Source of the DNA: Adineta vaga
Lineage: Eukaryota; Rotifera
Length of the DNA: 64,000 nucleotides
Direction of reading: 5' to 3'
Assembly (NCBI GenBank): GCA_021613535.1
Contig: CP075497.1
Coordinates: forward strand, 9,610,001 to 9,674,000
The notes under the pieces are model-generated. The model was given only the letters and a program-made list of their open reading frames with translations, searched no databases and had not been told where the DNA came from. Each line of letters starts with the position of its first letter. Position 1 is the first letter of the stretch. The position numbers were made by a program, and so were the translations under genes. Shown here piece after piece: positions 11,148-24,905 of this stretch.

Positions 11148-11691
11148 ACATTCATGTTAGATGTCGATAATGATAGAAAATAAATCGATGTATTTTTGTA
11201 ATTGTTTGATGTAGATTTAAATTAAAAAGAAGAAAATATTTACAATACTGCTGATATAAGCTTAATTAATTTTATTTTGTTTTTCGTATAAATTCATGAA
11301 TCTTAATCAATACTAGTTCGCAAAAATGTCTAAACCTTATCTTATCAAGCAAATTCTCTTCTTAAAAAATACATATAAACATGAGTAATGACAATGAATT
11401 GATTTCCCAAAAGCGTAAATTAATTTTAACAAGACCAAATGCGAACAGAAACACTTGACTTACAAAAATATCCAAATAAGGATCAGCAAATCGAAAGAAA
11501 AATCAAAATTCAGGAGGGTAACAAGGAGAAAGCTCAAAACAAAAGAGAAAATACGTTAAGCACACGCACAAGAGACAAGATGAGAAACGAAAAGAAAAAA
11601 GCAGGAATTTTTTTTGATAGTTTTTTTGTTTGTCTTCATTTTTCTTCTTTTATATACAATAGACCTGAGTTGTGATACATCCAGAGAGATT
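11148..11691. other. Convergent 3' flanks
   Basis: Holds the 3' end of the 908-aa gene (AATAAA near 11180) and the 3' flank of slit. A K/E-rich small frame at 11439-11675 is not supported as a gene. Confidence 0.5.
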
Positions 11692-14600
11692 TTAACACAT
11701 AGTATTTGAACAAGCACATTGTTTGAAAAAATCAAGTGACTGTCTATATGTAAAACCACTTGTACATGTCATACGAAAGAATCGACGTTTGGGTTCAACT
11801 GGTTTACAACATGATGATTGAGTACCATTTGTTAATGATGGACATAAACCTGTACATTTTGACATACGTAAACGTCGATTACTTGTACATTTTGTCAATG
11901 GATCAATATAATATCCTGTTTCAATACTTAAACCACATGAATGTATTAAGGGTAATGCAACTGATGTTGATATTGCTAAAAGAAATATTAATAACTACTT
12001 TCGATTTAAAAGTAAAAAGAAAAGATCATTTACGTTGACTACATGTCGAACCAGTATATCCATCATGACAAATGCATCTGTAATTGAAATTATTTAAACG
12101 ACATTGACCATGTTGACATGTAGCAGTTGTACATGATGATTGATCGGATTCATTATTTTCACAACCAGGTAATATTTTATGACGATAATCAACATTAGCA
12201 AAATTAACTGGATCATCATTGATATAAAGTGCATGAACACAACCTTTGAAATCGAACAGAAAAAAGTTATTTTTCAAAAATTTGTTTTAGAATATTGTCC
12301 TACCTTGAAATGATGTTGCTTCGCGAATATGCCATAATTGTAAAGCTCTCGCTGTCATATCATTAGGTATACCAGCAATGTATAAAGCACGAATTTCAGT
12401 TGTATTCAAATAAGCACGCTGACCACGATTATTAATATACCGTGTATAACCTCGATCAACAGTTAAACTAAAGTTTTGTCCAACACTAATCAATTGTAAT
12501 TCATGAATTTTACCTAGAAGAATGAAATTCAGATATTAATTCTTCTTAAATAAGATTATATAACAGAATGAAAATTAAAATAAACAAATTTCTTACCATC
12601 ATTAACAGTATCATAACTAAACATGACAGAACCTGGTGAATTGCTAACATCATAACTAACACGAATTCTTCCCATAAAAATTTCCGCAACCATATGTCCC
12701 AAATGTCCAAAATAAACTAAAACTCCGCTACTATGTGTTGTACTAAATATAATTGTAATATTCGAACGTGGATAAACATTTGGTTTAGGTAATTTCATAT
12801 ATGAATCATTTGTTATTGAATGAACACTCTTTAACATGACACATCGATCACCAATAAAACCTGGATAACATCGACATCGAAGTTTATTCATGGATGCTTC
12901 ATAACAAATACCATTATTGGAACAAACTTCAGGTGAACATCGTGTAGTTACTGTTTGATTTATAGTAGTTATAAATGATGCTTTTGATTGTGGAGCAATT
13001 TCACAATGTTTACCACTAAATCCTATGTCACATTTACACGTATAACCATTGACATCATCAACACATACACCAAATTGACAAGCATGATTGGAACAATCAT
13101 TTAAATTGTCAGTACAATTTATTCCTCCCCAACCCGATGTACATTCACATCTAAATCATACACGTATTAGACAATCCTTGACATATTCGCTTTTTCAATC
13201 GCCTTACTTATAGCCATGATTTGTTCTAGAACAGCGTCCATTATTGTTACATGGATTCAATTCTTTTTCACACCAGTTTAATTTTACTTCACAATATTTT
13301 CCTAGATAAATCAAAACATATTTAAATGAAAAGTTCTTGATCTCTCTCTCTCTCTCCTCCTTACTTACCTGTAAACAATGGTGAACAATTACATGAATAA
13401 TCATTTATTTTATCAATACATATTCCATTATTTATACATCGATGAGAAATACAATCATCTATATTAATTTCACATCGGTGTCCTGTAAAACCTATTGGAC
13501 AATGGCATTTAAATCGACCATCGGCAAGAGCTTGACATCTTCCATTCGATTTACATGGATTATCAAAACAAGCATCAATTATTTTTTCACATCGATCACC
13601 ATGATAAGTAGGCAGACAATCACATGTAAATTTTTCTGTTGATAATGCACGACATGAACCATTATTAAGACATCGATTTTCTTCAGCGAAACATGGATCA
13701 CATTTTCCACGATGACGTCTCGATTCACTTTCATCTAAAGATTTGTTTTTTCAAGTTACATAATCAGAAACAAAAGAGCAAAAATAATAGATGACATACT
13801 GTGACATTGAAAGAAAAATATTGGAGATGTAAGAAGCAGTTTGTTTGCCATCGGAGGTGGTCCAGCACATCGAGCAATACCTATTTAATTATGAGAGAAT
13901 TTTACGAAAACAATCATCGAAACATATCCAACTGTGAGATAAATATTTATTTATTACTAAGAAATATCAGTTGTCATTACGTAATCAAATTCTTATTGGT
14001 AACAAAACATTCGTAAGAAAAAGTTTGTTCTTTCTACCAATGTACTCAAGATGAAGTATTAAAGTGATAAAAGACTCTTCCAATTCAATTTTAGAAGTTA
14101 AGATGTCTATGATCTAATCGTTACTTTAACAATTCAAGGATATTCACATAACAAATCGAAAAAACTCCTTACCAGGTTCGACATAATCCGTTTTAATCCA
14201 TGATGATAACCATCCAAGATGACAATCACAATAGAGTGGATTGCCACCCAATGCACTAGAAAACAGACAAATATAATTTTTACTATAAATCTCTCATTCA
14301 ATTTCACTTACACATGTGATAATGCTGTCAGATCATTGAATGAACCTTCTGGTATGGTTGAAATTTCATTTCCATGTAATGATCTATAAAAGAAGATGAT
14401 ATAATTTTTGACAAAAAAATCTCCTTCCTAAAGTTCATACGTACAAGATTCTTAAATTTTTCAATCCTTTGAATGACGATGATTCTAAACAACGAATTTT
14501 ATTATAGGATAAAATCAATGTTTCCAATCGAGTTAAATTTGAGAATATATTTGCTGGTATAGCACGTAATTTATTATAACTTAAATCGATTCTCATCAAA

Positions 14601-17600
14601 TAAATAAGACGATTGGTTAATTCTAATGGAATATCTTGTATATCATTCGCATCTAGATATAATTCTTCAGTATCGATCGGCATTTGTTCGTACGGTATTT
14701 GTGTTAATTGAGCATGTGAACATCGGACAACATGGTTGTAACATGAACAATTTTGTGGACAAGAATTTGGATAAGAAACATCGCATGCATCGACTTCAGT
14801 AGCTAGATAAAGAAATTCAAAGCATTTTGTTTTAGAATTTATCATTATATACTTACGATTACAAACAAAATCATCATCAGTTAAATTGACAATCTAAAGA
14901 AGAATGAATGAATGATTATTTCATTGAATTTATCTAATAACTGAAAATACTCACTGGAATATTTCGTAATTTCGTAGGTGACATACATCTATATACGAAA
15001 AAGAAATTAATAAACAATGACAGGAACATGAAGACACTTACTTTGGATAACCTGTGACAATTTTACTTTGTTCTAACCAATTTTTCAACCATCTCATATG
15101 ACAATTACATACAAATGGATTGGATAAAAGATCTCTACAAAAATGAAGATGAACAAAAGATTTTTTTTCAAATAATCAATCTTACAAAGTCGATAATGAT
15201 TGTAATCGATCGAAAGAACCAGGTGCAATACATTTAATACGATTATCATGTAATGATAATGTTTTAAGTGTATCCAAATCCAAAAATGTATCATTTTTAA
15301 TATGAGTTAGTTTATTTGTTCGTAACATTAATGTATGAATATTTTTTAAACCATTGAAAGTATTCGTTGTTATTGTATTTAAATTATTATCACTTAAATA
15401 TCTGAGAAGAAAAGAATTAATTGGGTATTTGAGTTCAAAAAAATTCAAAAGAAAATATTTTACAATTCAGTGAGAGACTCAGCTCCATCGAAAGCATCAT
15501 CATCAATTTCTTCCAAACGATTATTTCGTAAATCCCTAAAATACGATCAAGAAAATAATGAACAAAATCTAGGAAATCATTGTTCAGATACATACAATGT
15601 ACGAAGACTACGTAAACGACGAAAACTACCATCACGTGACACTCGTTTGATTAAATTGTCTTGAAGATGACTATAAAATCATCAAAAAAAAATGAATAAA
15701 CTAATTTATCTGTAGAAAATATTCTGATATCTCTGGTACGATTTCTATCGGTATTATCGTCAGATATCGATGCAAAACTTAACATATGACTTACAGTGCG
15801 GTGGTAAATGCTGGTATATCACTAGGTATTTCTTGTAATTGTAGTCCACGACAGGTAACAATTGTTCCATCACATGTACAACTTTTAGGACATTGAACAC
15901 TACACTGAGCACTATAAGCTGTTTGTTCATATTCCATTCGATCTAATCAAATAAGATTTTTGTTTTGCTTTTTCAATATTAGAAATTAAGATTAAGAAAC
16001 AAACTTCGACAACGAAATCTTCGATCGTTTAAGACGCCAAATTTACGTTTTGCCATACGTCGTGGTCCAGCACATCGAACGCCACTTGTTTCAATTTGTT
16101 TTCCACGTAAATAAGCATTTAACCAACGAAGATGACAATCACATATAAATGGATTACGTGCCAAATGTCTGGAAGAATATAATTAATGATTAAATATCAA
16201 TTTAAAAACGAAGACCTATAAACTTACAATGTTTGAATACTTTTCAATGGTAAGAATGTTTCATTTGATAATGTTTTCAATTGATTGTCATACAATGATA
16301 ATAAACTTAATTTTTCCAATCCACGAAATGTATCCCCACGTACACATACTATTTTATTTGCATTAAGTAATCTATATACAAAATAAAGATATCATTCTGA
16401 GTAAGAATTCCTCAGAATATTCATTATCTTTACAAATAGATGCAATCATGTCTACAAACAACAAGCATTCTAATCTAAGCTTACTCACAAGAGTTGCAGA
16501 TGCGTGAATTCATGATGAAATACACCGAATGGTAAATGCACAAGCTGATTGTTTGAGAGTATACTATATCCATAACCAATAAATAAGAATAAATAATTCA
16601 TGCAAGTGAGTATGTGAAAGATATTTTTAAAAAAATGATAAAATTTATCGGCATGACAAATTAATTTTCATGCGATTTTCTTTTTTTTTCTATTAGATTA
16701 GAACCAACACCAAATATCATGACAAAAGTGTAAATATGCAAATGTGAGTATTTAACATGCCTTAACTCCTATATCAATCTCATTCATTCATTCTCGATCA
16801 CTCACAAAAGCTGTAAAGAGTTCAATTCATTGAACACTTCAGATGGTAACATTTTGAGATTATTTCGATAGAGAATACTAAATAATGTTGATACTCATGG
16901 AAAATGAAAGAAAAATCATATACGTACAGTGAATTAAGTGATTTCAGACCGGCAAATGAATCTGGATAGATTGTTGTTATTAAATTATTGCTTATATCTC
17001 TGAAAGTAACATTATCATTTTTGTGAAATGTTATTTTTATAGGAAAAGTCTTCTTACAATCGTCGAAGTTTTTTCAAATGAGAGAATATTTTCGGTGGAA
17101 TTTCTGTTATTTGATTTTTTTCCAAACGTCTAAAATTAGTTTAAATTCAATCAAATGAAATATAAGAAAGAAATCATCATACAATTCAATTGTTGTATCT
17201 GGTATATTTCTCGGGACTTCAATAAGATCTTTATCTTTACAATCAACAACACCATTAAAACATGTACACGGATATGGACATATAGGTACATTGCATGTAT
17301 AATCGATGTCATCGATATCTATTTACGAAAAATGAACACGCGATAACATTTTTCTAATGTAAATTACTTAGTTTAGATCTTACCCATACTATTGCATTGT
17401 TTTTCATCATCAATTAATGATGTTATATCTCTCAAAGTAAGTGTATTTGAATCTTGACATCGAGCATTGAGACCAAGAAAGGGATGTAATTTAAGATATT
17501 TAGCAAGCCAAAGAAGCCGACAATCACATACAAATTGATTATCATGGATTCGACTATAATGAAGAAAACAAATAGATGACATTTTACAAGAAAAAAGAAA

Positions 17601-20600
17601 AAAAAGAACAAAGCATGCAAGTACATTATGTAAGTGACAATTGTTTGATGAATACTTACAAAACCCTTAAATCGATAAGTCGTGCAAGTGGTAATATAGG
17701 TAGAGTTGTTAAATTGTTGAAATTCAATGTGCTAGAAAAGAAAATACTCTATAAAACACACACACAACAACAACAACAACAAAATATTCAAAAAACAAAA
17801 CAAGTATATATGCAAATACTAATCAATTACGATTTCTAATTGAAATAAAATTCTACTCTACTCTATTCTATTGTTATTCATAATCAACTATATTGATAGA
17901 AAACATCACAGAACGTCTCCGGATATTACTTACATAATCTCCAATCGATTAAATCCATTGATAGTTTCTGCTTCAATACAACTGATTTCATTGTGATCCA
18001 ATTGCCTATACGAAACAATATGTCGGATGTGATATTATACAGGAAAAAGAAATTACACTTACAAATTATCAATCTCTTGAAGACCTTGTAATGTGCCTTT
18101 TTTAATCGCACGCAGTCGATTAGAACTAAGATCCCTATTTGTATGGAAAATTAAAATAGATCTGTTTTTATTTTTTAGTCAATAGAATAGCATACAATCG
18201 TTGGAGTTGTTTAAGGGATGAAAATGTACCATCAGTAAGGTGATTTAGTTTATTGCCGTTAAGACGTCTACAAGAAAACATAAATATACAGTTTTCTATT
18301 GATCTGTCAAATAATTTATCAATCACTCTCATCATCATCATCATCATCATCCCATTTTTACATCTTAGTCATTCATTCATTCATTCATTCATATTATATA
18401 AATACACTCCACTAAGTACTCCTGGATATTGATTGCCTGTCATTAGACGGCTTCAGGCAGGGAACAACAAGAAGGCAGGTTACATTACTTGTTCATTTCA
18501 ATTAGTCTCTATCAATATGTCTGTTCAGTGAACCGAACAATGTATAGTCAGACAAATGATATGGTCGGTCATAAAAATACGAAAGAGAGGGAGGAGAAGA
18601 AACAAGCATTGAGCTTGTTCTCACTCTCTAAATACAGTTATCGACGGGTCACAAATAACTATAATTTCAAGAGTAAGAACACAGCGGTCATTGCAGACAT
18701 ATGGTAGCAATTGTTAAATATTACAAGCTCATATGCGATGAACTATGATGATGATGATGATGATGACGACATAAATAATTTGGAACAAAAGCATTGTCTG
18801 AAAATACTTACAGTTTTTCTAAGGATATCAGATCTCGAAATGCATCAGTATCAATTGTATGAATTTGATTGTCTTGAAGATTTCTAGAGAAAAATCAAAT
18901 ATATAAATCATAAGAAGATGTTTACACCAAACTGACAATTTCTCAAGCTTTCTCTTTAGATAAAAAAAAAGAATTCACATCAATGTGACCTCGATACTTG
19001 TTATCATCACGTCTTAATGTCTTTGAAGTGCATGTATGCCTTGAACTTGAACATGAGCATATTCTCTAATCTTCAGACATTTTCATTGTTTCAAATATAT
19101 ATTACTGTAATTATTTAAAAGATATGAACATCCGATTAATAAAAGTCATGAGTTTTTTTTTTCATTTGTACATATAAACATATAAGAAGAAAAGATGAAT
19201 AGAGTAATCCTTTTCAGAGAAGGTCATTAGAGTAGATATTCTCTTATTTGTATTCTTTCAGCCTGAACTACATACAAAAGTTTATTGAATGTATAATTTT
19301 CATACAATATATATATATGTACATTATATGAAATCTTCAACAGCTTGTGTGTGTGTGCTTATTCTCTTGTTCTTCTGCTTATGTGTCTACTTGACCTTGC
19401 CATTGTACGAGTGTCGGAAGAGGAAAAAGAGCTCTTCACCTTGTCAATAGAAGAATATCCATTTTGTTCAAAAATGTTCAAAACGAATTTCTTTTAAAAC
19501 GATTTCATCTTTTGTTTTTCTAACATTAATCATACTTACAAAATACGTAGTTGTCGAAGTGCTTTTAGATCATCTTTACGGATTATTGATAAATTATTGA
19601 ATTGTAATTCTCTAGGAAACAAGAAACAAAAAAAATAATAAATAAATCAATCAATCAAATACTAATAAAACAGATTTATATCAATTTGTCAAATTCAATC
19701 ATCTGTGATAATAAACAGAACAGAATTCAGTTTTTTTTCCAATCTAATAACTTTGAAGTTCTCTTGAGAAATGAACTTTATCAGAAGTCTCTTTATTACA
19801 CATCTTGTGTAACATGTGGCAATCATTTCCCTCTTCTTTTGCTCTTTATTGTAGATAATTTATCCAATATTATATATTTTATTGATGATTACAAAGAAAT
19901 CATCACATCGACACGTTCTTCCTATTCCCTATCTTTCACATACGTCAATTATGCAAATAGATGAATATTTAAGAAACTAAAACAAAATTGTGTAATATAT
20001 TAATGGGAGAATTTCGATATAGAAGATACATGAAGACTAATTTAACGGTCTATTTACACATTTATGCTTTTATATATATATATATATATATTGATTAGTA
20101 TTTGGTTCATTTATGCCTTGATTTATTAGAATGTAGGTGACAATGAATAAAGCGAGGTCATACAAACAAAATCTATGTATACACAGAAAAGAAAAGAAAT
20201 AAAAGCGAATAAACCATTATGATAATCGACCAGAACACAATTTGCTCTTTAGACTGCTTCAACAACACGAACTCTTCATTTGCCACATCCTTCTTATATT
20301 TCTTTCGGATAAGCATCGATAATTGAAGTAAACTGATTTCTATCATTACTCAGTGGGTGTGATTGAACGAACATAATTGTCCTTGATATTTCATCGTCTA
20401 ACTATTTTCTCTTTAGGTTTAGATGATTGAGTGAGTGTAGAAGAAAACGTTCTCTAAGTTTTGTTATCATCGATTACTCGCTGAGCTCTTTAGTATGATG
20501 CAATAATTCATCTCATCATACTTGTAGTTGACAGGGCACCTTTGGAGTTCGAGATACTAGTAGTTGTAAATGGGCGGGTCATGTTAGTAGTCGTAGTTTT

Positions 20601-22443
20601 TTCACATCAGTATGTCAAGCTTTGGTTTGCTCTCTTTCTCTCTATTGTACATATCCAATTCTTTATATGTCCATGGTTGGTGTGAACCATTTATTCATTA
20701 TAATGAAGGCGAAAAAGTCGAAAAAGAAAAAAATGTTGGTTCTATCGTATTTGTATACATATATGTATATACATATTTAAAATACAGGTGAAAAGAGAAA
20801 CCTTTCAATCATTCTACTTTCGCTGAACACATTTATGAACTATAATCATTGTTCTTTCGTACAAATACTTTTCGAATGAAACCATAAAGAGTAAAAAGCA
20901 ACGGCACGAACTTTTCTTCTTTTTTCTCTTCTTATTGAACAACAGATGTATTAGGTCAATACAAGAAACAATATTCCTGTCTTGAAATATAAAAGAAATC
21001 AGGCGATTTTTACTTCTTCTTCAAACATCTTGTCCGAATTTGAAGGTACCTGATCTCTAGTTGCATCACGATTGATGAACATTGACCTTTTTCTTTTTTT
21101 TTCTTTTCCTATTGTATGAAGAAATATACTGACAAGAAAATGATTCACACAAATAGAACAATGATAAGACACAATACATCGATTTATATAGATGAACAAA
21201 GCTTGAGCGTCAATCTTGTCTACGATCATCTAAGGTGTGCGTGCATACTGCATTTTATTCTTTCTCATCATTCACATTCAAACGATTGTTATTCTATATG
21301 ATCAACAAAAACACTTGGCATTCACTTTACTTTTGTTTACGAATAGCGTGTGTATGTCGTAATCTCTTTCATATATACCGTTCATTGATTCATCTCAACA
21401 TAGCGAGAAAAGCTAAAGAGCGTGCACACGCGTCAACGACAACGTTAGTAAGAAGTATACATATATCTATATCTCTGCGTATATCTGTATACAATGATTA
21501 TTTGTTCCGTTCCATACTCAAAGATCGATATAAATACTTGCCGATTATGATTAAGGTTGCATAAAAGATTTTATGATGTAATACATAAAGAAATTGTACG
21601 GTAGCATAAAAGAAAAAGAGAAGAAAACGAGCGGAAAGATTGACGCAAAGGGAAGGTCTATTTATCTGTCTGTGTTTTTTGGATGAAGACATCTTTATCA
21701 GTCTTCAATATCTCCATATATACATATATATATGTCTATCTAGGAACGATCATAAGCTTAATCGATATGATTTAAATCGATCGAGACTAACTGAAAATGA
21801 CAGGCGAGTGATCGTAAAGACAACAGTTATATTACATCAGTATGAAGTTATCAATGGAGCGAAGCGACGCGGCGATGTCTTCTTTACGAAGGACATAGGA
21901 ATTCATCTGTACATTCCTTTCTGATAAGATATAGAAGAAAAAGAAATGCGAGAAGCTCGTGAATTTCTCGTTGACTCTCATTTTCCAGTTTACATCACAT
22001 CGATATACACCTGGAGAATTCAATCACATTCTTACTAAATTCAATTGTGCGTAATGACATCATCATCACCATCAATAGATTGAGCAGTTGAACTACTCTC
22101 TTACAAGTTAATCCCATTGAATCGTCATGCAAACACGTCTCAAAAAGAAAGATTAAGGTCTTCTCTTTTTCATTCATTGATTATATATATATATATATAC
22201 GTTTATCAAGGCCAAATGAACAACTTTATCTTTCTTTTCTTCCGTTTTTTCTCATTAATTAATTAAAAGTACTTACAGTTTGAAAACATTTCGTGGGATA
22301 CCAGATGGTAGAGTTTGTAGTCCTCGATTGCTACAGTCAACATTTGGTCCATGACATGAGCAAACAGTTGGACATGCATCAGTAATGTGTTGTTGAAGTA
22401 ATAAAAGAACATAGATACTACACGTTAATAAAAGTAGTGTCAT
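11692..22443 (-). CDS. slit: Slit axon-guidance ligand, complete
   Basis: Secreted ligand of Robo receptors. Read from 22443 leftwards: signal peptide ending before [11 protein letters not shown] domain 1 (cap exon 22277-22443; one LRR per 72-bp exon at 19540-19611, 18812-18883, 18196-18267, 18063-18134, 17934-18005 and 17660-17731; C-cap 17384-17553); domain 2 (N-cap 17183-17318, C-cap to about 15995); domains 3 and 4 (about 15940-14160), each with its own caps. Then six EGF modules (about 13735-12850), a laminin-G domain (12850-12240), one more EGF and a C-terminal cystine knot (about 11692-11975) ending C-A-C-S-N-T-M-C and TAA at 11692-11694. Four LRR domains, 6+1 EGF, LamG and CTCK is the canonical Slit order, with the EGF count of fly rather than vertebrate Slit. 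All 72-bp LRR exons keep phase 2. No break was seen. Confidence 0.96.
18328..18393. repeat. Adjacent (CAT)n and (ATTC)n microsatellites in a slit intron
   Basis: About seven CAT units end at 18351, and an ATTC/TCAT tract of about six units follows at 18369-18392. Both lie inside the intron between LRR exons 18196-18267 and 18812-18883. Confidence 0.85.
19612..22276 (-). other. Large first intron of slit (about 2.7 kb)
   Basis: Most introns here are about 60 bp, so this one is roughly 40 times longer, and the next slit introns (18884-19539, 18268-18811) are also long. It carries TA-rich stretches (about 20071-20090, 21721-21732, 22182-22200) and no exon I could find. Long 5' introns in developmental genes commonly hold enhancers; that role is inferred. 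Confidence 0.7.
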
Positions 22444-24905
22444 CTTATTGCTATGAAAATTCGTCTTTGTTGATTTGGTTTAAACATCAGTCGTAACAAT
22501 CAGAGTATAGTGGGTTATATGATTATAAATAAGAGTTCTGGTAACCAGTATCAGCAGGCAAGCAGATACATAAGAGAAGAAATGCGATAATTGTTATATG
22601 ATGAGAAGAAGGAGTTATAGAAGTAACAGCATCAGCAATAGAAGAAGTAGCAGTGACGTTGCTCTTTATTCATATACGTTACTTGCATATATACATATAC
22701 ACTGGACATTCAGCAACTCTCTTCTCGTTCGTTCGTTTGTTCGTTCGTTCGTTTTTACACTCTCTTTCTATAAGAACAAAAAAAAAAGAACTAAGAAGAA
22801 AACGAGCGAGAGAGAGAGAAGAAAGGGAGAGAGACAGACAGACAGAAAGAAAAGAATAAGACCAGAGGCGAAAAGAGAGAGAGAGAGAGAGTAAAAGAAT
22901 TGATTGTGATACTGATTACTAATAATCGTCGATGAGAAAAGAAGAATCGAACAACTATATTATAGACATTGCAGACGCAACATAACTACTGATCAAAAAG
23001 ATAGTTCTCAAATTCAGCGTGACTAACGATGAGAACGATTGTACTATTCAGATAACCTCGAAATCCGATCTCATCTGACTGTTTTGAGGCTTCAGGATCG
23101 CTGACAAGTGTCCTGGCGGTGGGTCAGTGAAGTGAAAGAAGGCAAGTAAAAGAGAAACAGGCTAATATATTTATTGAGGCGACAATCGTTGCCTCGAGGG
23201 TAGTAAACAGAATAGCGGACTCGTTCATTCTATTGTCTCTTGATGTATTTTTCATACAACAAAATGGAATAGGCAACATCATTGTCATTTGTCTATTAAT
23301 ACTCATCCATACCACTTGATAATCAGATTTAAAAGAATCAGAAGAATAGAATAGCACGAATAAAATTGATGAGAATGAAGAAAATCGTTACGTCGATCAT
23401 TCGCTTTTGTGAGCAATTAGACGTGCTACACGCGTATATATATATATATATACATATACGTACTCATCTATACATTGCTTTCTTCTCGTTCTAAGTGTGT
23501 ACAATTGGACTATCATCATGTACTACTAGTACTCATCTACTATTTACATCGTTCATCAACTTCTTTTATAGTCAGACATGATGCTTTTTTCACAAGAAGT
23601 ATTTGCAAATCATTCTTTTTTTCTAATCAAATACTTCGATGTGATATGTTCAAACAATGAATTATTCTCACGATCACTTGTCTGTCATATGCATTTTGAT
23701 ACAATACAAGAAATATCTATGGAAAGAAACTTCTAACTCAATAGAAAAAAACACGTTGTTCGATACATCAATTTTATTCTGTTAATTAGTAAATATTCAC
23801 TAAAAGCATAACATGTCTATTCTAATTATGATAGACAATGATGATCAAAAAGAAAATTTAGCAGAAGATAAATGTAGTCTACAATATCGAAGAGCAGACT
23901 GATAAACAATAGCCTTGTACATATTATAATTAATCAAATTAATCAGTTCGATAGATTTCTTATTGTTTATCTTCAAATAGATTTGTTCGGGTTTTCTATT
24001 TTTTTGTAAAATAGTACATCACTTATGAAATCAACACTTTCTTGTAGGAAAATATGTCAGCTAAGATTTATCTATATCTATCATGATGATGATGATGATG
24101 ACATATCATCGATTATCTAAAGACGAACTGTCATAATGATACGTAGATGAAAATTTATCAATAATAGTCAATTGACATCAACGAGAAATTTGATATGAAG
24201 ATATTTTAGAATGAATATTTCAAAGAATTTTATCATGCTGGTTATGTACCATGATATTTATTTGTGTACCGTCAATATAATGATATACTTAGCTAAAGAT
24301 TATTTGAAGGACAAATGAGAAATGATTTGATTAGGCTTCTTATCGACGATTCAATAATCTGATTAAAATATGGCTTCCATATTAGAATAAAAAGAAAACT
24401 TTTTAAGTTTGAAAAATGAACGTGTGATGGATCGATTGATACTTCATATCCAAAATTGATGAAGAGATTAGATTCGGTAATCAAACATAAATTAATATTT
24501 ATTTTGATTTTTTATTAATGTCGAAACCTTGAATGTCCAATGGTTTCTTTCTTTTATTGAAATATATTAAATCAAACGATCTTTTTTTCTTCTCTTTCAA
24601 AAATTATAATACACTATCGCGTCTTCTCGCAGATAAAAGAAAAAGCTCCTATTGGAAACTAGCGACCTCTGATGATCCAAAAATTTTCTATGGATGTTCA
24701 AATATCCATGGAATGTTATTTATAAAATGACTCAACTCAATATCAATAGAAGAATAGATTTAGCACGTTTCGTTCACTCTGTGGTAGAATTACAAAACTT
24801 TTTTGTCCCAAAAAACGAGTCAGAACTTACGCAATTCAATCTGTACTCTCTGTATATAAACGATATGCGCACTTAGTCTGTAGAATATTTTAGATCAATA
24901 TTCAA
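22444..24905. other. Divergent intergenic region, slit / ABCF1
   Basis: About 2.5 kb upstream of both slit (minus) and ABCF1 (plus). It holds low-complexity tracts: a GTTC repeat (about 22725-22753), GA-rich sequence (22808-22893), TA runs near 23437-23452 and a GAT repeat near 24083-24102. No gene was found. The ABCF1 side ends with TATTTTAG and then ATG 15 bp on, which could be a trans-splice acceptor. Confidence 0.5.
22725..22753. repeat. (GTTC)n microsatellite
   Basis: About seven near-perfect GTTC units upstream of slit, followed by GA-rich low-complexity sequence up to 22893. Confidence 0.8.

Noticed and set aside
18607-18625. Short perfect inverted repeat (AACAAGC / GCTTGTT with a 5-nt loop).
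   Set aside because: Only 7 bp of stem, not extended by pairing outside; expected by chance in AT-rich sequence.
19612-22276. A microRNA inside the slit intron, as miR-218 in vertebrate SLIT genes.
   Set aside because: I looked for the miR-218 sequence on the gene strand and did not see it, nor a convincing hairpin of that size.
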